A stretch of DNA of 62,979 bases from JAQSWP01 sp050185515 (GTDB lineage: Bacteria > Pseudomonadota > Alphaproteobacteria > Reyranellales > JAQSWP01): assembly GCA_050185515.1 (NCBI GenBank), contig JBFWZG010000002.1, positions 1 to 62,979 on the forward strand, in the 5' to 3' direction. A program made the position numbers and the translations under genes. The first letter of the stretch is position 1, and the number at the start of each line of letters is the position of its first letter. The notes beneath the pieces were generated by a model. That model was not told where the DNA came from and made no database searches. It saw only the letters and a list, made by a program, of their open reading frames with translations. Of the stretch, positions 42,781-52,192 are shown piece after piece.

Positions 42781-43334
42781 TGGCGCCGCGCCAGCCGCTG
42801 GTCGTCAACTACGCCCGGCCCTTCTACCTCAGCATGCTCGCCTTGGGCCTGGTGGCTCTGGTGCTGGTGATCATTCTCGCCACCGGCGACGTCGACCCGG
42901 TGCTGTCGCCCGCGGCCGAGGCGGGCGCCGAACGCGACCCCACCGTGCTGTGGTTCGCCGGCTTCGCCATCGTCTTCTGCATGGGTTACTACCTGTGGCG
43001 CGCGCTGCGCCGTCTGCACGATCCCGGCCCGGTCATCGAAGTTCGCCCCGAAGGCATCATGCTGCGCATCGGCCAGCCGCGCCGCTTCCTGTGGGACGAG
43101 ATCAGCCGCGTTCAGCTCGGCCGTCACCGCATGCGCCAGCGGTTGGAGATCACCGTAACGCCCGACCGCTTCATGGAATTGCGCCTGCCGACCCTGTTCG
43201 TCGACGACAATTTCGCCGGCATCCGCGCCAAGCCCTTCACCATCGGCATCACCGGCCAGGGCTTCGACCGCCCGCTGAGCGATGCCTTCGACGAGATCAG
43301 ACGCTACCGGCCAAACCTGGTCGCCGCGCGCTAG
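42780..43334 (+). CDS. Hypothetical membrane protein with PH-like domain (STM3941-like)
   Basis: A 184-residue protein with two membrane helices (about residues 16-37 and 58-76) and a C-terminal domain of alternating beta strands (VIEVRPEGIMLRIG...FLWDEISRVQL). The layout resembles STM3941-type proteins. Function unknown. The ATG overlaps the aroC stop (TGATG), so it is translationally coupled. Confidence 0.65.
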   Translation: MAPRQPLVVNYARPFYLSMLALGLVALVLVIILATGDVDPVLSPAAEAGAERDPTVLWFAGFAIVFCMGYYLWRALRRLHDPGPVIEVRPEGIMLRIGQPRRFLWDEISRVQLGRHRMRQRLEITVTPDRFMELRLPTLFVDDNFAGIRAKPFTIGITGQGFDRPLSDAFDEIRRYRPNLVAAR

Positions 43335-43354
43335 CAGACAGAACGGAGGAAGCC

Positions 43355-43930
43355 ATGCCCCAGCCCAAGCACCTGACCAAGCTCAAGCTGCCGGTGCCGA
43401 AGAAGCCCAAGGACGCCGATCTCGCCAAGTATTTCGAGAAATGCCTCGAGAAGCTCGGCATGGTGCCGAACGTGATCCGGGCGGTTGCGCACAACCCGAA
43501 GAAGGCGCGCGCCTTCATCTCGACCTACAACGAGCTGATGCTGGGCGAGTCGGGCCTGTCCAAGCTCGAGCGCGAGATGATCGCCGTCGTCGTCTCGAGC
43601 GCCAACCGCTGCTACTACTGCCTCGTCGCCCACGGCCAGGCGGTGCGCCAGATTTCGGGCGATCCGCAGCTGGGCGAAATGATGGTGATGAACTATCGCG
43701 TCGCCGAACTGCAGCAGCGCCAGCGCGCCATGCTCGACTTCGCCTGGAAGCTGACCGTGGCGCCGTTCGACATCGGCGACGCCGATCGCGCCGCTCTACG
43801 CAAGGTCGGTTTCTCCGACCAAGACATTTACGACATCGGCGACACCGCCGCGTTCTTCAACATGACCAACCGGCTGGCCCACGCCACCGACATGATGCCC
43901 AACGCCGAATACCACGCCATGACCCGCTAG
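43355..43930 (+). CDS. Peroxidase-related protein, carboxymuconolactone decarboxylase/AhpD fold
   Basis: A 191-residue protein of the CMD/AhpD superfamily. The pattern VVSSANRCYYCLVAHG carries the CxxC and histidine of the AhpD-type redox site. The rest is helical (AELQQRQRAMLDFAWKLT). It matches the group called uncharacterised peroxidase-related enzymes. GGAGGA precedes the ATG. Likely role: peroxide or alkyl hydroperoxide removal (inferred from family). Confidence 0.87.
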   Translation: MPQPKHLTKLKLPVPKKPKDADLAKYFEKCLEKLGMVPNVIRAVAHNPKKARAFISTYNELMLGESGLSKLEREMIAVVVSSANRCYYCLVAHGQAVRQISGDPQLGEMMVMNYRVAELQQRQRAMLDFAWKLTVAPFDIGDADRAALRKVGFSDQDIYDIGDTAAFFNMTNRLAHATDMMPNAEYHAMTR

Positions 43931-43947
43931 CAACCTTGGAGGCGGAA

Positions 43948-44349
43948 ATGCAGACCGAATACGCCGAAATCGCCAAGTCGCTGCAGCTCTATTTCGACGG
44001 TTTCTACGACGGCGACGTCGCAGCCTTGCGCCGCATCTTCCATCCCGTCTGCCATCTGTCGCACGCCAGCGAGGGCGCGCTGGTGCATGACGACATGGAG
44101 ACCGTCTACGCCCGCGTCGCCGGCCGAGTCTCGCCGGCGAAGAATGGCGAGACTCGTCGGGACGTCATTCTCGGCATCGACGTGTCAAGCCCTGTCAGCG
44201 CGCTGGCGCGGGTGCAGATCGCCATAGGTGCGCGACTCTTCACCGACTATCTCAGCTTCCTGAGAGTCGATGGCGAGTGGCGCATCATCGCCAAGGTCTA
44301 CAGCTGGGTCGAACTGCCGGCAGCGGCGCGCAAGCAGGCCGCGGAGTAG
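43948..44349 (+). CDS. NTF2-like (SnoaL/lumazine-binding type) protein
   Basis: A 133-residue protein with the cone-shaped NTF2 fold pattern: ALRRIFHPVCHLSHA, then beta strands ending DYLSFLRVDGEWRIIAKVYSW. Such proteins act as small isomerases, hydrolases or binding proteins; the substrate is unknown. GGAGG lies 6-7 bases before the ATG. It lies between the peroxidase-like and the dioxygenase genes, all in one direction and spaced by 3-17 bases. Confidence 0.8.
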   Translation: MQTEYAEIAKSLQLYFDGFYDGDVAALRRIFHPVCHLSHASEGALVHDDMETVYARVAGRVSPAKNGETRRDVILGIDVSSPVSALARVQIAIGARLFTDYLSFLRVDGEWRIIAKVYSWVELPAAARKQAAE

Positions 44350-44352
44350 CGC

Positions 44353-45126
44353 ATGGCCCGCATCGGGCCGGTGTTCGTCTCGCACGGCTCGCCGATGCTG
44401 GCGCTGACGCCGACCCCGGCGCATCGCTTCCTGCGCGGGCTGGGCGAGAGCCTGCCGCGCCCGCGCGCCATCCTGTGCATTTCCGCTCACTGGGAAACCG
44501 AGACGCCGCAGCTGGGCGGCGTCGACGGTCCCGAAACCATCCACGACTTCTCCGGCTTCCCGCCGGAACTCTACCGGCTGCGCTACGCCGCGCCGGGCGC
44601 GCCCGATCTCGCCGACGAGGCGGCCGGCCTGCTGGGCGAGACCGGCATGGACGCCAGCATCGATCCGCAGCGCGGGCTCGATCACGGGGCCTGGGTGCCG
44701 CTGATGCTGATGTATCCGCAGGCCGACATTCCGGTGACGCAGCTATCCATCCAGCACCATCGCGGCGCCGCCTGGCATTTCGATCTCGGCCGCGCGCTGG
44801 CCCCGCTCTGCGACGACGACGTGCTGGTGCTGGGCTCCGGTTCGATCGTCCACAATCTGCGCGACCTGCGCTTCGAGGGCGGCGAGCCCGATCCGTGGGC
44901 GCGCGACTTCGAGCAGTACGCACACCAGGCCATCGTGGCGGGCGACGCCACAGCCCTGTCCGACTATCGCCAGCAGGCGCCCGGCGCACGCCGCGCGCAT
45001 CCGCGCGACGAGCATCTGCTGCCGCTGCTGGTGCCGTTCGGCGCCGCCGGCGGTCGCCCCGGCCAGGCCCTGCACCGCTCCTTCGAACTGGGCAATCTCG
45101 GCATGGGCGCCTGGGGCTGGGGCTGA
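44353..45126 (+). CDS. Extradiol ring-cleavage dioxygenase, DODA/YgiD type (LigB superfamily)
   Basis: A 257-residue class III extradiol dioxygenase. It has VFVSHGSPMLAL, ISAHWETETP, the GLDHGAWVPLMLMYP motif and GSGSIVHNLRDL with the metal histidines. DODA-type enzymes cleave DOPA-like or other catechols (YgiD). Only three bases separate it from the NTF2-like gene. Physiological substrate unknown. Confidence 0.9.
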   Translation: MARIGPVFVSHGSPMLALTPTPAHRFLRGLGESLPRPRAILCISAHWETETPQLGGVDGPETIHDFSGFPPELYRLRYAAPGAPDLADEAAGLLGETGMDASIDPQRGLDHGAWVPLMLMYPQADIPVTQLSIQHHRGAAWHFDLGRALAPLCDDDVLVLGSGSIVHNLRDLRFEGGEPDPWARDFEQYAHQAIVAGDATALSDYRQQAPGARRAHPRDEHLLPLLVPFGAAGGRPGQALHRSFELGNLGMGAWGWG

Positions 45127-45260
45127 GCCGGCGGTCGGAATTGCGCCGCAATCCCCTGTAAAGTTTCGGTTTTTGCGACGCGGCACTGGCCATTCGGCCG
45201 GTTTCGCGATAGGTAGCGGAACCGGACGCTCCCAAGGCTCGAAAGGCGACGTATCGACCC

Positions 45261-47024
45261 ATGGCCCGTTTCTTCACCACCCTGCTCGCCATCATCGGCG
45301 GCCTCACCGTGCTGGTGATCGGCCTCGGCATTGCCGCGGCGCTCTGGCTGCAGCCGACCGCACCGACGCCGCCCGACCGCATCGTGCTCAAGCTCGATCT
45401 GCGCACCGCACCGGTCGAGTCGCCGGCCAGCGATCCGCTCGAGGCGCTGCTTTCCGAGCCGCGCCCCGTCATGTCGCAGATTGTCGAGACCCTGCTGCAG
45501 GCCCGCCTCGATCCGCGCGTCGCCGGCGCCGTGCTGCTGGTGGGCGACGAGAGCCCCGGCCTCGCCTCCGTGCAGGAGCTGCGCGAGGCTTTCACCGCGT
45601 TCCGCGCCGCCGACAAGTTCGTCGTCTCCTTCGCCACCTCCTTTGGCGAGGGCGGCAACGGCACCGGCGCCTACTACCTCGCCTCGGCGGGCGAAGTCTG
45701 GCTGCAGCCCTCTGGCGAGTTCGGCGTCACCGGCGTCTCGGCCGAAACGCCGTTCCTCAAGGGCGCGCTCGACAAGGTCGGCGTCGACCTGCAGGGCGGC
45801 CAGCGCTGGGAGTACAAGACCGCGCCCAACTCGCTGACCCGCAGCGACTACACCTGGCCGCATCGCGAGAACCTGCAGGCGCTGGTCGACAGCCTGTTCG
45901 CGCAGATCGTCGGCGACGTGTCGAAGGCGCGCGAAATTCCCGCCGAACAGCTGCGGGCGTTGATCGACCGCGCGCCGATCTCCGCCGCCGACGCCAAGCT
46001 GGCGAAGCTGGTCGACCGCATCGGCTACTGGGACGAGGCCGAAAGCCACGTGCTGCAGCTCGCCGGCAAGCGCGCCGGGCTGTTCGACATCGCCGACTAT
46101 CGCGCCATCGTCGATCCGCCGCACAGCGAGGGCCCTGTGATCGCGCTGATCCAGGGCAGCGGCGCCATCGCGGCCGGCGAAAGCGCCTACAGCATGGCCA
46201 ACGGCGACCGGCTGATGGGGGCCGACAGCATGACCGCGGCCTTGCGCGAAGCGGCCGAGGATCCCGCGGTCCGCGCCGTCGTGCTGCGCATCGATTCGCC
46301 CGGCGGCTCCTACGTCGCCTCCGACACCATCTTCCGCGAGGTGGCGCGCACCCGCAGCCGCGGCAAGCCCGTCATCGTCTCGATGGGCGACGTGGCCGCC
46401 TCGGGCGGCTATTTCGTCGCCCTGCCGGCCGACATGATCGTCGCCTCGCGCGCCACGCTGACCGGTTCGATCGGCGTCTTCGGCTACAAGCCGGTCGCCG
46501 CGCAGCTGCTGGAGGATATCGGCGTCAACGTCGGCCACATCCATGCCGGCGCCAATGCCGGCATGGAATCGCCGTTCCGCCGCTTCACCCCGGAGCAGAG
46601 CGCGGCACTCGAACGCTCGCTCGACCGGGTCTACGCCGATTTCACGCAACGGGTCGGCGAGGCGCGCAAGCTCAGCCCGCCGCAGGTCGACCAGGTGGCG
46701 CGCGGCCGCGTCTGGACCGGCATCGACGCCAAGCGGGTCGGGCTGGTCGACGAGCTGGGCGGGCTGGCGCTGGCGGTCGACTACGCCAAGGCCGCCGCCG
46801 GCATCGACACCACGTCCGGCATCACGCTGCGGCGACTGCCGGAACGGAAGGACCCGGTCGACGAGATCTTCGAGCGCATGTTCGGCCGCAGCGAGAGCGA
46901 CGAGGCGGTCGCCCTGCGCCGCATGATGCGCGGCGTTGCCGAGATCGGCCGCACGCTCAACGGTCTGGGCCTCACCGGCGATCGCGGCGCGCTCTCCATG
47001 CAGCCGCTCCGCCTGCGCTACTGA
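45261..47024 (+). CDS. sppA: Signal peptide peptidase SppA, 67K type
   Basis: A 587-residue membrane-anchored serine protease (helix at residues about 8-30) that degrades cleaved signal peptides. The long form has two ClpP-like domains: the general-base lysine is K186 in WEYKTAPNSLT and the nucleophile is S381 in GDVAASGGYFVALPAD. It has its own 134-bp upstream gap and converges with tlyA. Confidence 0.95.
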   Translation: MARFFTTLLAIIGGLTVLVIGLGIAAALWLQPTAPTPPDRIVLKLDLRTAPVESPASDPLEALLSEPRPVMSQIVETLLQARLDPRVAGAVLLVGDESPGLASVQELREAFTAFRAADKFVVSFATSFGEGGNGTGAYYLASAGEVWLQPSGEFGVTGVSAETPFLKGALDKVGVDLQGGQRWEYKTAPNSLTRSDYTWPHRENLQALVDSLFAQIVGDVSKAREIPAEQLRALIDRAPISAADAKLAKLVDRIGYWDEAESHVLQLAGKRAGLFDIADYRAIVDPPHSEGPVIALIQGSGAIAAGESAYSMANGDRLMGADSMTAALREAAEDPAVRAVVLRIDSPGGSYVASDTIFREVARTRSRGKPVIVSMGDVAASGGYFVALPADMIVASRATLTGSIGVFGYKPVAAQLLEDIGVNVGHIHAGANAGMESPFRRFTPEQSAALERSLDRVYADFTQRVGEARKLSPPQVDQVARGRVWTGIDAKRVGLVDELGGLALAVDYAKAAAGIDTTSGITLRRLPERKDPVDEIFERMFGRSESDEAVALRRMMRGVAEIGRTLNGLGLTGDRGALSMQPLRLRY

Positions 47025-47042
47025 GGATTTCGCCGTTCCTGA

Positions 47043-47792
47043 TCAGGCGGGATCGAAGCGCGCGCCGAGCAGGAACTCGCGGTTGCCGTCGGCGCCCTCG
47101 ATCGGGCTGTCGATCACGCCCAGCACGCGCCAGCCCGGCTGCGCGTTCACCCAGGCCGCGAGGCGCGCACAGACTTCGGCGTGCAGGATCGCATCGCGCA
47201 CGATGCCGCCCTTGCCGACCTGGCCCCTGCCGACCTCGAATTGCGGCTTGACCAGGGTCGCAAGCATCGCCCCCGGCGCCGCCAGCGCCAGCGCCGCCGG
47301 CAGCGCCTTCTCCAGCCCGATGAACGACACGTCGCAGACGATCAGCTCGACCGGATCGGGCACCTGCTCGCGCCCGATGCCGCGGATATTGGTGCGCTCC
47401 AGCACCACCACGCGCGGATCGGAGCGGAGCTTCCAGGCCAGCTGCCCGTGCCCGACATCGACGGCATAGACCTTCGCCGCGCCCCGCTGCAGCAGCAGAT
47501 CGGTGAAACCGCCCGTCGAGGCGCCGACGTCGAGCGCCACCTTGCCCGACGGATCGATGCCGAAGGCGTCGAGCGCACGCTCGAGCTTCAGCCCGCCGCG
47601 CGAGACGTAAGGGTGCGGCTGCCCGCGCACCTCGAGCGCCAGATCGGCGGCGACCTGCGTGCCCGGCTTGTCGAGCCGCTTCTCGCCGGCGAACACCTTG
47701 CCGGCCAGCACCAGCGCCTGCGCCTTGGCCCGCGTCTCGACCAGACCGCGTTCGACCAGCGCCTGGTCCAGCCGCATCCTGTCCTTGCTCAT
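47043..47792 (-). CDS. tlyA: TlyA family rRNA methyltransferase
   Basis: A 249-residue protein with an N-terminal S4 RNA-binding domain (MRLDQALVERGLVETRAKAQALVLAG-type; the block is given by its ends MRLDQAL and ALVLAG) and an FtsJ-like SAM methyltransferase domain (VALDVGASTGGFTDLLLQRGA). TlyA enzymes 2'-O-methylate rRNA cytidines. The ATG overlaps the MATE stop by four bases, so the two are coupled; the longer frame through the MATE gene is a shadow. Confidence 0.93.
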   Translation of the reverse strand: MSKDRMRLDQALVERGLVETRAKAQALVLAGKVFAGEKRLDKPGTQVAADLALEVRGQPHPYVSRGGLKLERALDAFGIDPSGKVALDVGASTGGFTDLLLQRGAAKVYAVDVGHGQLAWKLRSDPRVVVLERTNIRGIGREQVPDPVELIVCDVSFIGLEKALPAALALAAPGAMLATLVKPQFEVGRGQVGKGGIVRDAILHAEVCARLAAWVNAQPGWRVLGVIDSPIEGADGNREFLLGARFDPA

Positions 47793-49237
47793 GCCAGCCT
47801 GCCGTCCAGCGCCGCCTGCAGCGCCGGCAGTTTCTCGCGCAAGGAAAAGCGGCCCAGCATGAGCGCCGCCGCCGCCATCAGCGCCACCACGAAGCCGATC
47901 CAGACGCCCTCGCCCGCCAGCCCGAACTCGAAGGCCAGCAATATGCCGACCGGCAGGCCCAGCACCCAGTAGCCGAAGGCGGCGAACAGCATCGGCGTTC
48001 GCGTGTCCTTCAGCCCGCGCAGCAGATTGGCGCCGATGACCTGCGCCGCATCGAAGATCTGGAACAGCGCGGCGATCGCCAGATACGTCGTCGCCAGCGC
48101 CAGCACCTGCTCGGTCTGCGCCGAGCCGTCGGCCGGCAGGAACACCGACACCAGCAGTTCGGGCACGGTCCACAGCACCACGGCCATGCAGGCCATGAAG
48201 CCGAAGCCGATCGCCACCGCCGTCCAGCCCGCGCGCGTCACCCCCGCCCGGTCGGCCGCGCCGGCCGCCAGCGCCACCCGGATGCCGGCGGCGTTGGCGA
48301 TGCCCATCGGCAGCATGAAGGTGAAGGACGCGATCTGCAGCGCGAACTGGTGCGCGGCCAGCTCGTAGATGCCGATGCGGCCCATGACGAAGGCAGAGCC
48401 CGCGAACAGCGCAATCTCGAACACCAGCGCCAGCCCGATCGGCGTGCCCAGCCGCAGCACCTCGGCAAAGCGCTTCCAGTCGGCGCGCCAGAAGCGGCCC
48501 AGAACGTGGAAGCGGCGGAAGCGCCTGTCGGTCAGCACATGCCCCAGCAGCAGCCCCACCATGACGAACTGCGCAAGGCTCGAGCCGATGCCCGCCCCCA
48601 GCACGCCCAGCGCCGGGAAGCCCAGATGGCCGTAGATCAGCACGTAGTTGAAGCCGACATTGGCCAGCAGCCCGATCCCCATGATGACCATCGGCGCCGT
48701 CGCCCGCTGGTAGCTGGAGACGAAGTTGCGCAGCACCGTGAACCAGGTGGCGAAGAACAGCGACGGCAGCAGCGCCTGCAGATAGGCGGCCGCGTCCTCC
48801 GCTATCTGCGGCTCCTGACCGGTCGCCAGCATCAGCGTTTCGCCCCACAGCAGCGCCACCGCGAAGGGCAACGCCACCAGCCCAGTCGCCCAGATCCCCT
48901 GGCGCAAGGTGCGGCGCACCTCGCGCATGGATTTTTCGCCCTTGCCGATGGCCTGAGCCATCATCGGCGCGGTGCCCATGGCCAGGCCGATCAGGAAGAT
49001 CAGCACGATCAGGAACACCGAGAAGCCCAGCGCGCCGGCCGCCACCGCCTGCGGCCCCACCCGCCCCAGCATGGCGACGTCGATGGCGTTCATCAGGATC
49101 TGCGCCAGATGCGAGGCGGCGATCGGCAGGCCGAGCGCCAGCATCGCCCTGGCCTGCGCTTTCCACGGGGCGAGGGACGGCGCGACGATCGCCGGCGTCG
49201 GGGACGCCGGCGCTATGGCATGCGGCCGTTCGGTCAT
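47789..49237 (-). CDS. MATE family efflux transporter
   Basis: A 482-residue inner-membrane antiporter with 12 helices of the NorM/MATE type (LGLPIAASHLAQILMNAIDVAMLGRVG; VLRNFVSSYQRATAPMVIMG). It exports cationic drugs or metabolites using Na+ or H+. The ATG at 49237 (MTERPHAIAP) is used; the frame is open further but lacks hydrophobic or conserved residues. Co-transcribed with tlyA (ATGA overlap). Confidence 0.93.
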   Translation of the reverse strand: MTERPHAIAPASPTPAIVAPSLAPWKAQARAMLALGLPIAASHLAQILMNAIDVAMLGRVGPQAVAAGALGFSVFLIVLIFLIGLAMGTAPMMAQAIGKGEKSMREVRRTLRQGIWATGLVALPFAVALLWGETLMLATGQEPQIAEDAAAYLQALLPSLFFATWFTVLRNFVSSYQRATAPMVIMGIGLLANVGFNYVLIYGHLGFPALGVLGAGIGSSLAQFVMVGLLLGHVLTDRRFRRFHVLGRFWRADWKRFAEVLRLGTPIGLALVFEIALFAGSAFVMGRIGIYELAAHQFALQIASFTFMLPMGIANAAGIRVALAAGAADRAGVTRAGWTAVAIGFGFMACMAVVLWTVPELLVSVFLPADGSAQTEQVLALATTYLAIAALFQIFDAAQVIGANLLRGLKDTRTPMLFAAFGYWVLGLPVGILLAFEFGLAGEGVWIGFVVALMAAAALMLGRFSLREKLPALQAALDGRLA

Positions 49238-49437
49238 GGGGCGCGGACTATGGCGAAGCGGCGGCTGGAAATCCAGAGGGGCGGGTTGAGCCCGGCGCCG
49301 GCCACCATTGCCGGCCGAACAATGCGCAACCCGAATTGGACCCCAGCACCCCTTCACGCAGGATTTACAGCAATCAGTGCATTGCCTATTGCTACTATTG
49401 CGGCGACGCGATGCGTCGAACCGGGAGAAAACAAGCA

Positions 49438-49788
49438 ATGCAGTTCATGATCCTCATCTACACCAACGAGAAAGACGAGATGAAGATGTCGCCCAAGGAT
49501 CAGGAGGCGATCATGGGTGCTTATATGAAATACACAAAAGACATGCAGGATGCCGGCGTCATGAAGCACGGCGAAGCGCTGCAGCCCTCGATGACGGCCA
49601 AGACCGTGCGCAAGGTCGACGGCAGGAAGACGACCATTGAAGGGGGTGCGGTGAAGAACCGCGAGACGCTGGGCGGGTACTACATGGTCGAGTGCAAGAA
49701 CATGGCCGAAGCCGTCAAATGGGCCGGCCGCTGCCCCGCCGCCAGCAACGGCTCGGTCGAAGTCCGCCCGGTGATGGTGTTCGGCTAG
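49438..49788 (+). CDS. YCII-related (DGPF domain) protein
   Basis: A 116-residue protein starting MQFMILIYTNEKDE, with MGAYMKYTKDMQDAGV and DGRKTTIEGG, ending VEVRPVMVFG. This is the YCII/DGPF dimeric alpha-beta fold often linked to ECF sigma factors. A catalytic role is unknown. GGGAG lies about 10 bases before the ATG. Divergent from the MATE gene; no ECF sigma is adjacent. Confidence 0.85.
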   Translation: MQFMILIYTNEKDEMKMSPKDQEAIMGAYMKYTKDMQDAGVMKHGEALQPSMTAKTVRKVDGRKTTIEGGAVKNRETLGGYYMVECKNMAEAVKWAGRCPAASNGSVEVRPVMVFG

Positions 49789-49820
49789 GCCGGCCTGCGA
49801 CCGTCTCGACTGTCGTTTGT

Positions 49821-49938
49821 CCCCTCTCCCGCTTGCGGGAGAGGGTGCCCGAAGGGCGGATGAGGGTGTGCGGCGCCCGATGCCGAGGAACACCCTCATC
49901 CGGGCTTCGCCCACCTTCTCCCGCAAGCGGGAGAAGGG
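49821..49938. repeat. Intergenic palindromic mosaic repeat (RIME/BIME-like)
   Basis: Two hairpin-forming arms, CCCTCTCCCGCTTGCGGGAGAG and TTCTCCCGCAAGCGGGAGAAGG (each shown here only by outline: CTCTCCCGC/GCGGGAGAG and TTCTCCCGC/GCGGGAGAA), flank a centre holding GATGAGGGTG and its complement CACCCTCATC. This is the layout of widespread proteobacterial intergenic palindromic elements such as rhizobial RIME. It lies between the YCII gene and a membrane-protein gene. Confidence 0.8.
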
Positions 49939-49996
49939 CCAACTTGATGGAACCGCCTGACGGGCGAAGCTATCCCCCATGCTATCCTGACCGCCG

Positions 49997-51244
49997 ATGC
50001 CCCGCCCCGACGCTGCAGTCACCTTGCCGCCCGTCCTCCTGCTCGCCGCCCTGCTGGCGCTGATCGGCTTCCTCTACATCCCGACCGTTGCATGGTCCTT
50101 TGTCGACTGGAGCGGCTGGGCGCTGGCCGAACTGCACGTCAACTACGCCGCTGGGCCGGTGCGGCGCGGCCTGCCGGGCGAGATCGCCTGGCAGGTGGCG
50201 TCGCTGGGAATTCCCACGCGCGATTTCTTCGCCGCCGTCTTCATCGCGCTGGCCGCCCTGCAGGCGATCGCATTTGCCGCACTGGCCTGGCCGCTGGCAA
50301 CGCGCCACAAGCCGCTCTTCGTCGCCTTGATGCTGTCGCCGGCGCTGCTGCTGTTCCCCGCCTACGATACCGGCGCCTGGCTGCGCAAGGACATGCTGCT
50401 GGCGCTGGGCATCCTGCTGCACACGCTGGCGGTGCGTCGCGTGCTGACAGGACGGCTCGACCCCGCGCGCTATCGCCGCCTGGTCTGCCTGGCGCTGGCG
50501 CCGGCGCTGCTGCTGGTGACGCTGGCGCATGAGCTGCAGATCGTGATGTTGCCGCTGCACATGGCGCTGGTGCTGCTGACCACGAACGCCGGTGTCGCCA
50601 TGCGGCCGCAGGCCGCGCCACCGCCGACCGCCGCCATGCTGTCGCTGGCCACGGTCGCCGCGGTCGGAACGATCTTCGTCGTCGCCTTCCGCGGCGACGC
50701 AGTAATGGCGCAGGTCATTTGCGACTCCTGGCAGAACGTCGCGCCCATCGACTGCCTGGCCGTGCGGGCGATCGGGATGGAATTCTCGGCAGTCATCGAC
50801 TTCGACCTGAAGATTCTCAACAACAGGCTGGCGCTGGTGCTGTTCGCTCTCGCCTTCGCGCTGTCCCTGCTGCCTGCCGTGGCGCTTTCGCTCGCCGGCG
50901 ACCGGACGGGGCGCGCCCTGCTGCCGCTGCCCCTGATGGCGCTGGGCCTGCTGCCGCTGCTGACGATGTTCGTGCTGGGCTGGGACTGGGGCCGCTGGAT
51001 TCACCTGATCGCGCTTTCGGCCGTGGCGCTGCTGCTGGCAACCCCTTTTCCGCCGGCCGCGCCAGGGAGGACGCTATCGATGTCGGCCTCGTCGATGCGA
51101 AGACTCGCTGCCGGCGTGATCGCCTGGGTGCTGGCGCTGGCCTATGTCGGCGGCTGGCGCCTGCGTCATTGCTGCGAGATCGCCAACCTCGACGCCGGTC
51201 TCTACCCCACCTTCGTCCGCGCCATTGAGATCGTCGGCCGCTGA
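49997..51244 (+). CDS. Hypothetical polytopic membrane protein
   Basis: A 415-residue protein with about ten hydrophobic helices. VNYAAGPVRRGLPGEI near residue 48 recalls the G-x-VRRGL motif of polysaccharide-related membrane proteins, but I cannot name the family with certainty. DTGAWLRKDMLLALGILLH and GWDWGRWIHLIA are other notable segments. No ribosome site is obvious; the ATG is 58 bases after the palindromic repeat. It converges with the TauE/SafE gene. Confidence 0.7.
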   Translation: MPRPDAAVTLPPVLLLAALLALIGFLYIPTVAWSFVDWSGWALAELHVNYAAGPVRRGLPGEIAWQVASLGIPTRDFFAAVFIALAALQAIAFAALAWPLATRHKPLFVALMLSPALLLFPAYDTGAWLRKDMLLALGILLHTLAVRRVLTGRLDPARYRRLVCLALAPALLLVTLAHELQIVMLPLHMALVLLTTNAGVAMRPQAAPPPTAAMLSLATVAAVGTIFVVAFRGDAVMAQVICDSWQNVAPIDCLAVRAIGMEFSAVIDFDLKILNNRLALVLFALAFALSLLPAVALSLAGDRTGRALLPLPLMALGLLPLLTMFVLGWDWGRWIHLIALSAVALLLATPFPPAAPGRTLSMSASSMRRLAAGVIAWVLALAYVGGWRLRHCCEIANLDAGLYPTFVRAIEIVGR

Positions 51245-51284
51245 GCCGGCCCGCCCGTGGACGCGACGGGTCTGGCGCAGGCTG

Positions 51285-52046
51285 TCATCGTTTCAGGAAG
51301 AACAGCACCGACATCGCAAGTCCGACAAGCACGATGGCGAAACGCAGAATGGAGGGGTTGGATATCCGTCGCGCCGCCCAGGCGCCGCAATAGCCTCCGG
51401 CGGCGGCGGCGCCGGCCATGACCAGGCCCTCGCGCCAATGGACGATCCCGGCGATGGCGAATGTCGCCGCCGAGATCACCGACAGGGCGGCGGAAAGCAG
51501 ATTCTTCAGCCCGTTCATTCCGCTCAGATTGACGTATCCGATCAGCCCGAAGGCCGCGAGAAGCAGAATTCCCAGCCCGCCATTGAAGTAGCCGCCATAG
51601 ATCGAGACCGCCACGAGCGCGGCCATCGACAGGAACCGGCCGGCCACTCCGACGCCGCGCTGCTGCAGCGCCGACATGATCGTCGGTCCCAGCGCGAACA
51701 GCGCCGTCGCGGTCAGCAGCAGCCAAGGCACGACGCCGTTGAACACGTCGGACGGGGTGACCAGAAGCAGCAGCGAGCCGGCGACGCCGCCGACGAGCGA
51801 TACGGCAACGGTTTCGCCCAGACGCAACGAGCCTTCCGGCCTGACGTCGCGCCGGAACGCATAGGCGCCGCCGATGTATCCGGGCAACGCCGCCACGGTC
51901 GCCGTCGCATTGGCGGCGATCGGCGGAACGCCGAGATAGACGAGCACCGGAAAGGTGATGAACGTGCCGCCGCCGGCGACGGCGTTCAGCGCACCGGCGG
52001 CGAATCCGGCGGCCAGCAGGAGCGCAATGTCGATCAACGCGGGCAC
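51285..52046 (-). CDS. TauE/SafE family sulfite/organic-anion exporter
   Basis: A 253-residue membrane protein with 7-8 helices. The N-terminal AAGFAAGALNAVAGGGTFITFPVL is the family signature, and the second half repeats the pattern. Members export sulfite, sulfoacetate or other anions. No sulfur metabolism gene is adjacent, so the substrate is open. Confidence 0.9.
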   Translation of the reverse strand: MPALIDIALLLAAGFAAGALNAVAGGGTFITFPVLVYLGVPPIAANATATVAALPGYIGGAYAFRRDVRPEGSLRLGETVAVSLVGGVAGSLLLLVTPSDVFNGVVPWLLLTATALFALGPTIMSALQQRGVGVAGRFLSMAALVAVSIYGGYFNGGLGILLLAAFGLIGYVNLSGMNGLKNLLSAALSVISAATFAIAGIVHWREGLVMAGAAAAGGYCGAWAARRISNPSILRFAIVLVGLAMSVLFFLKR

Positions 52047-52192
52047 CTTGCCAGGTTAGGAAGTCGCGGCCGGCGCATCAGGCGCACCGCAAGCCGTCTC
52101 CTAGCACGGCGTGGCGCGCCGGTGGGACATTCCGGCCTGCATGCCCTGCGACGCAGACCGGCAACGCCGACATGGTCTCGTGTGTCCGATTT

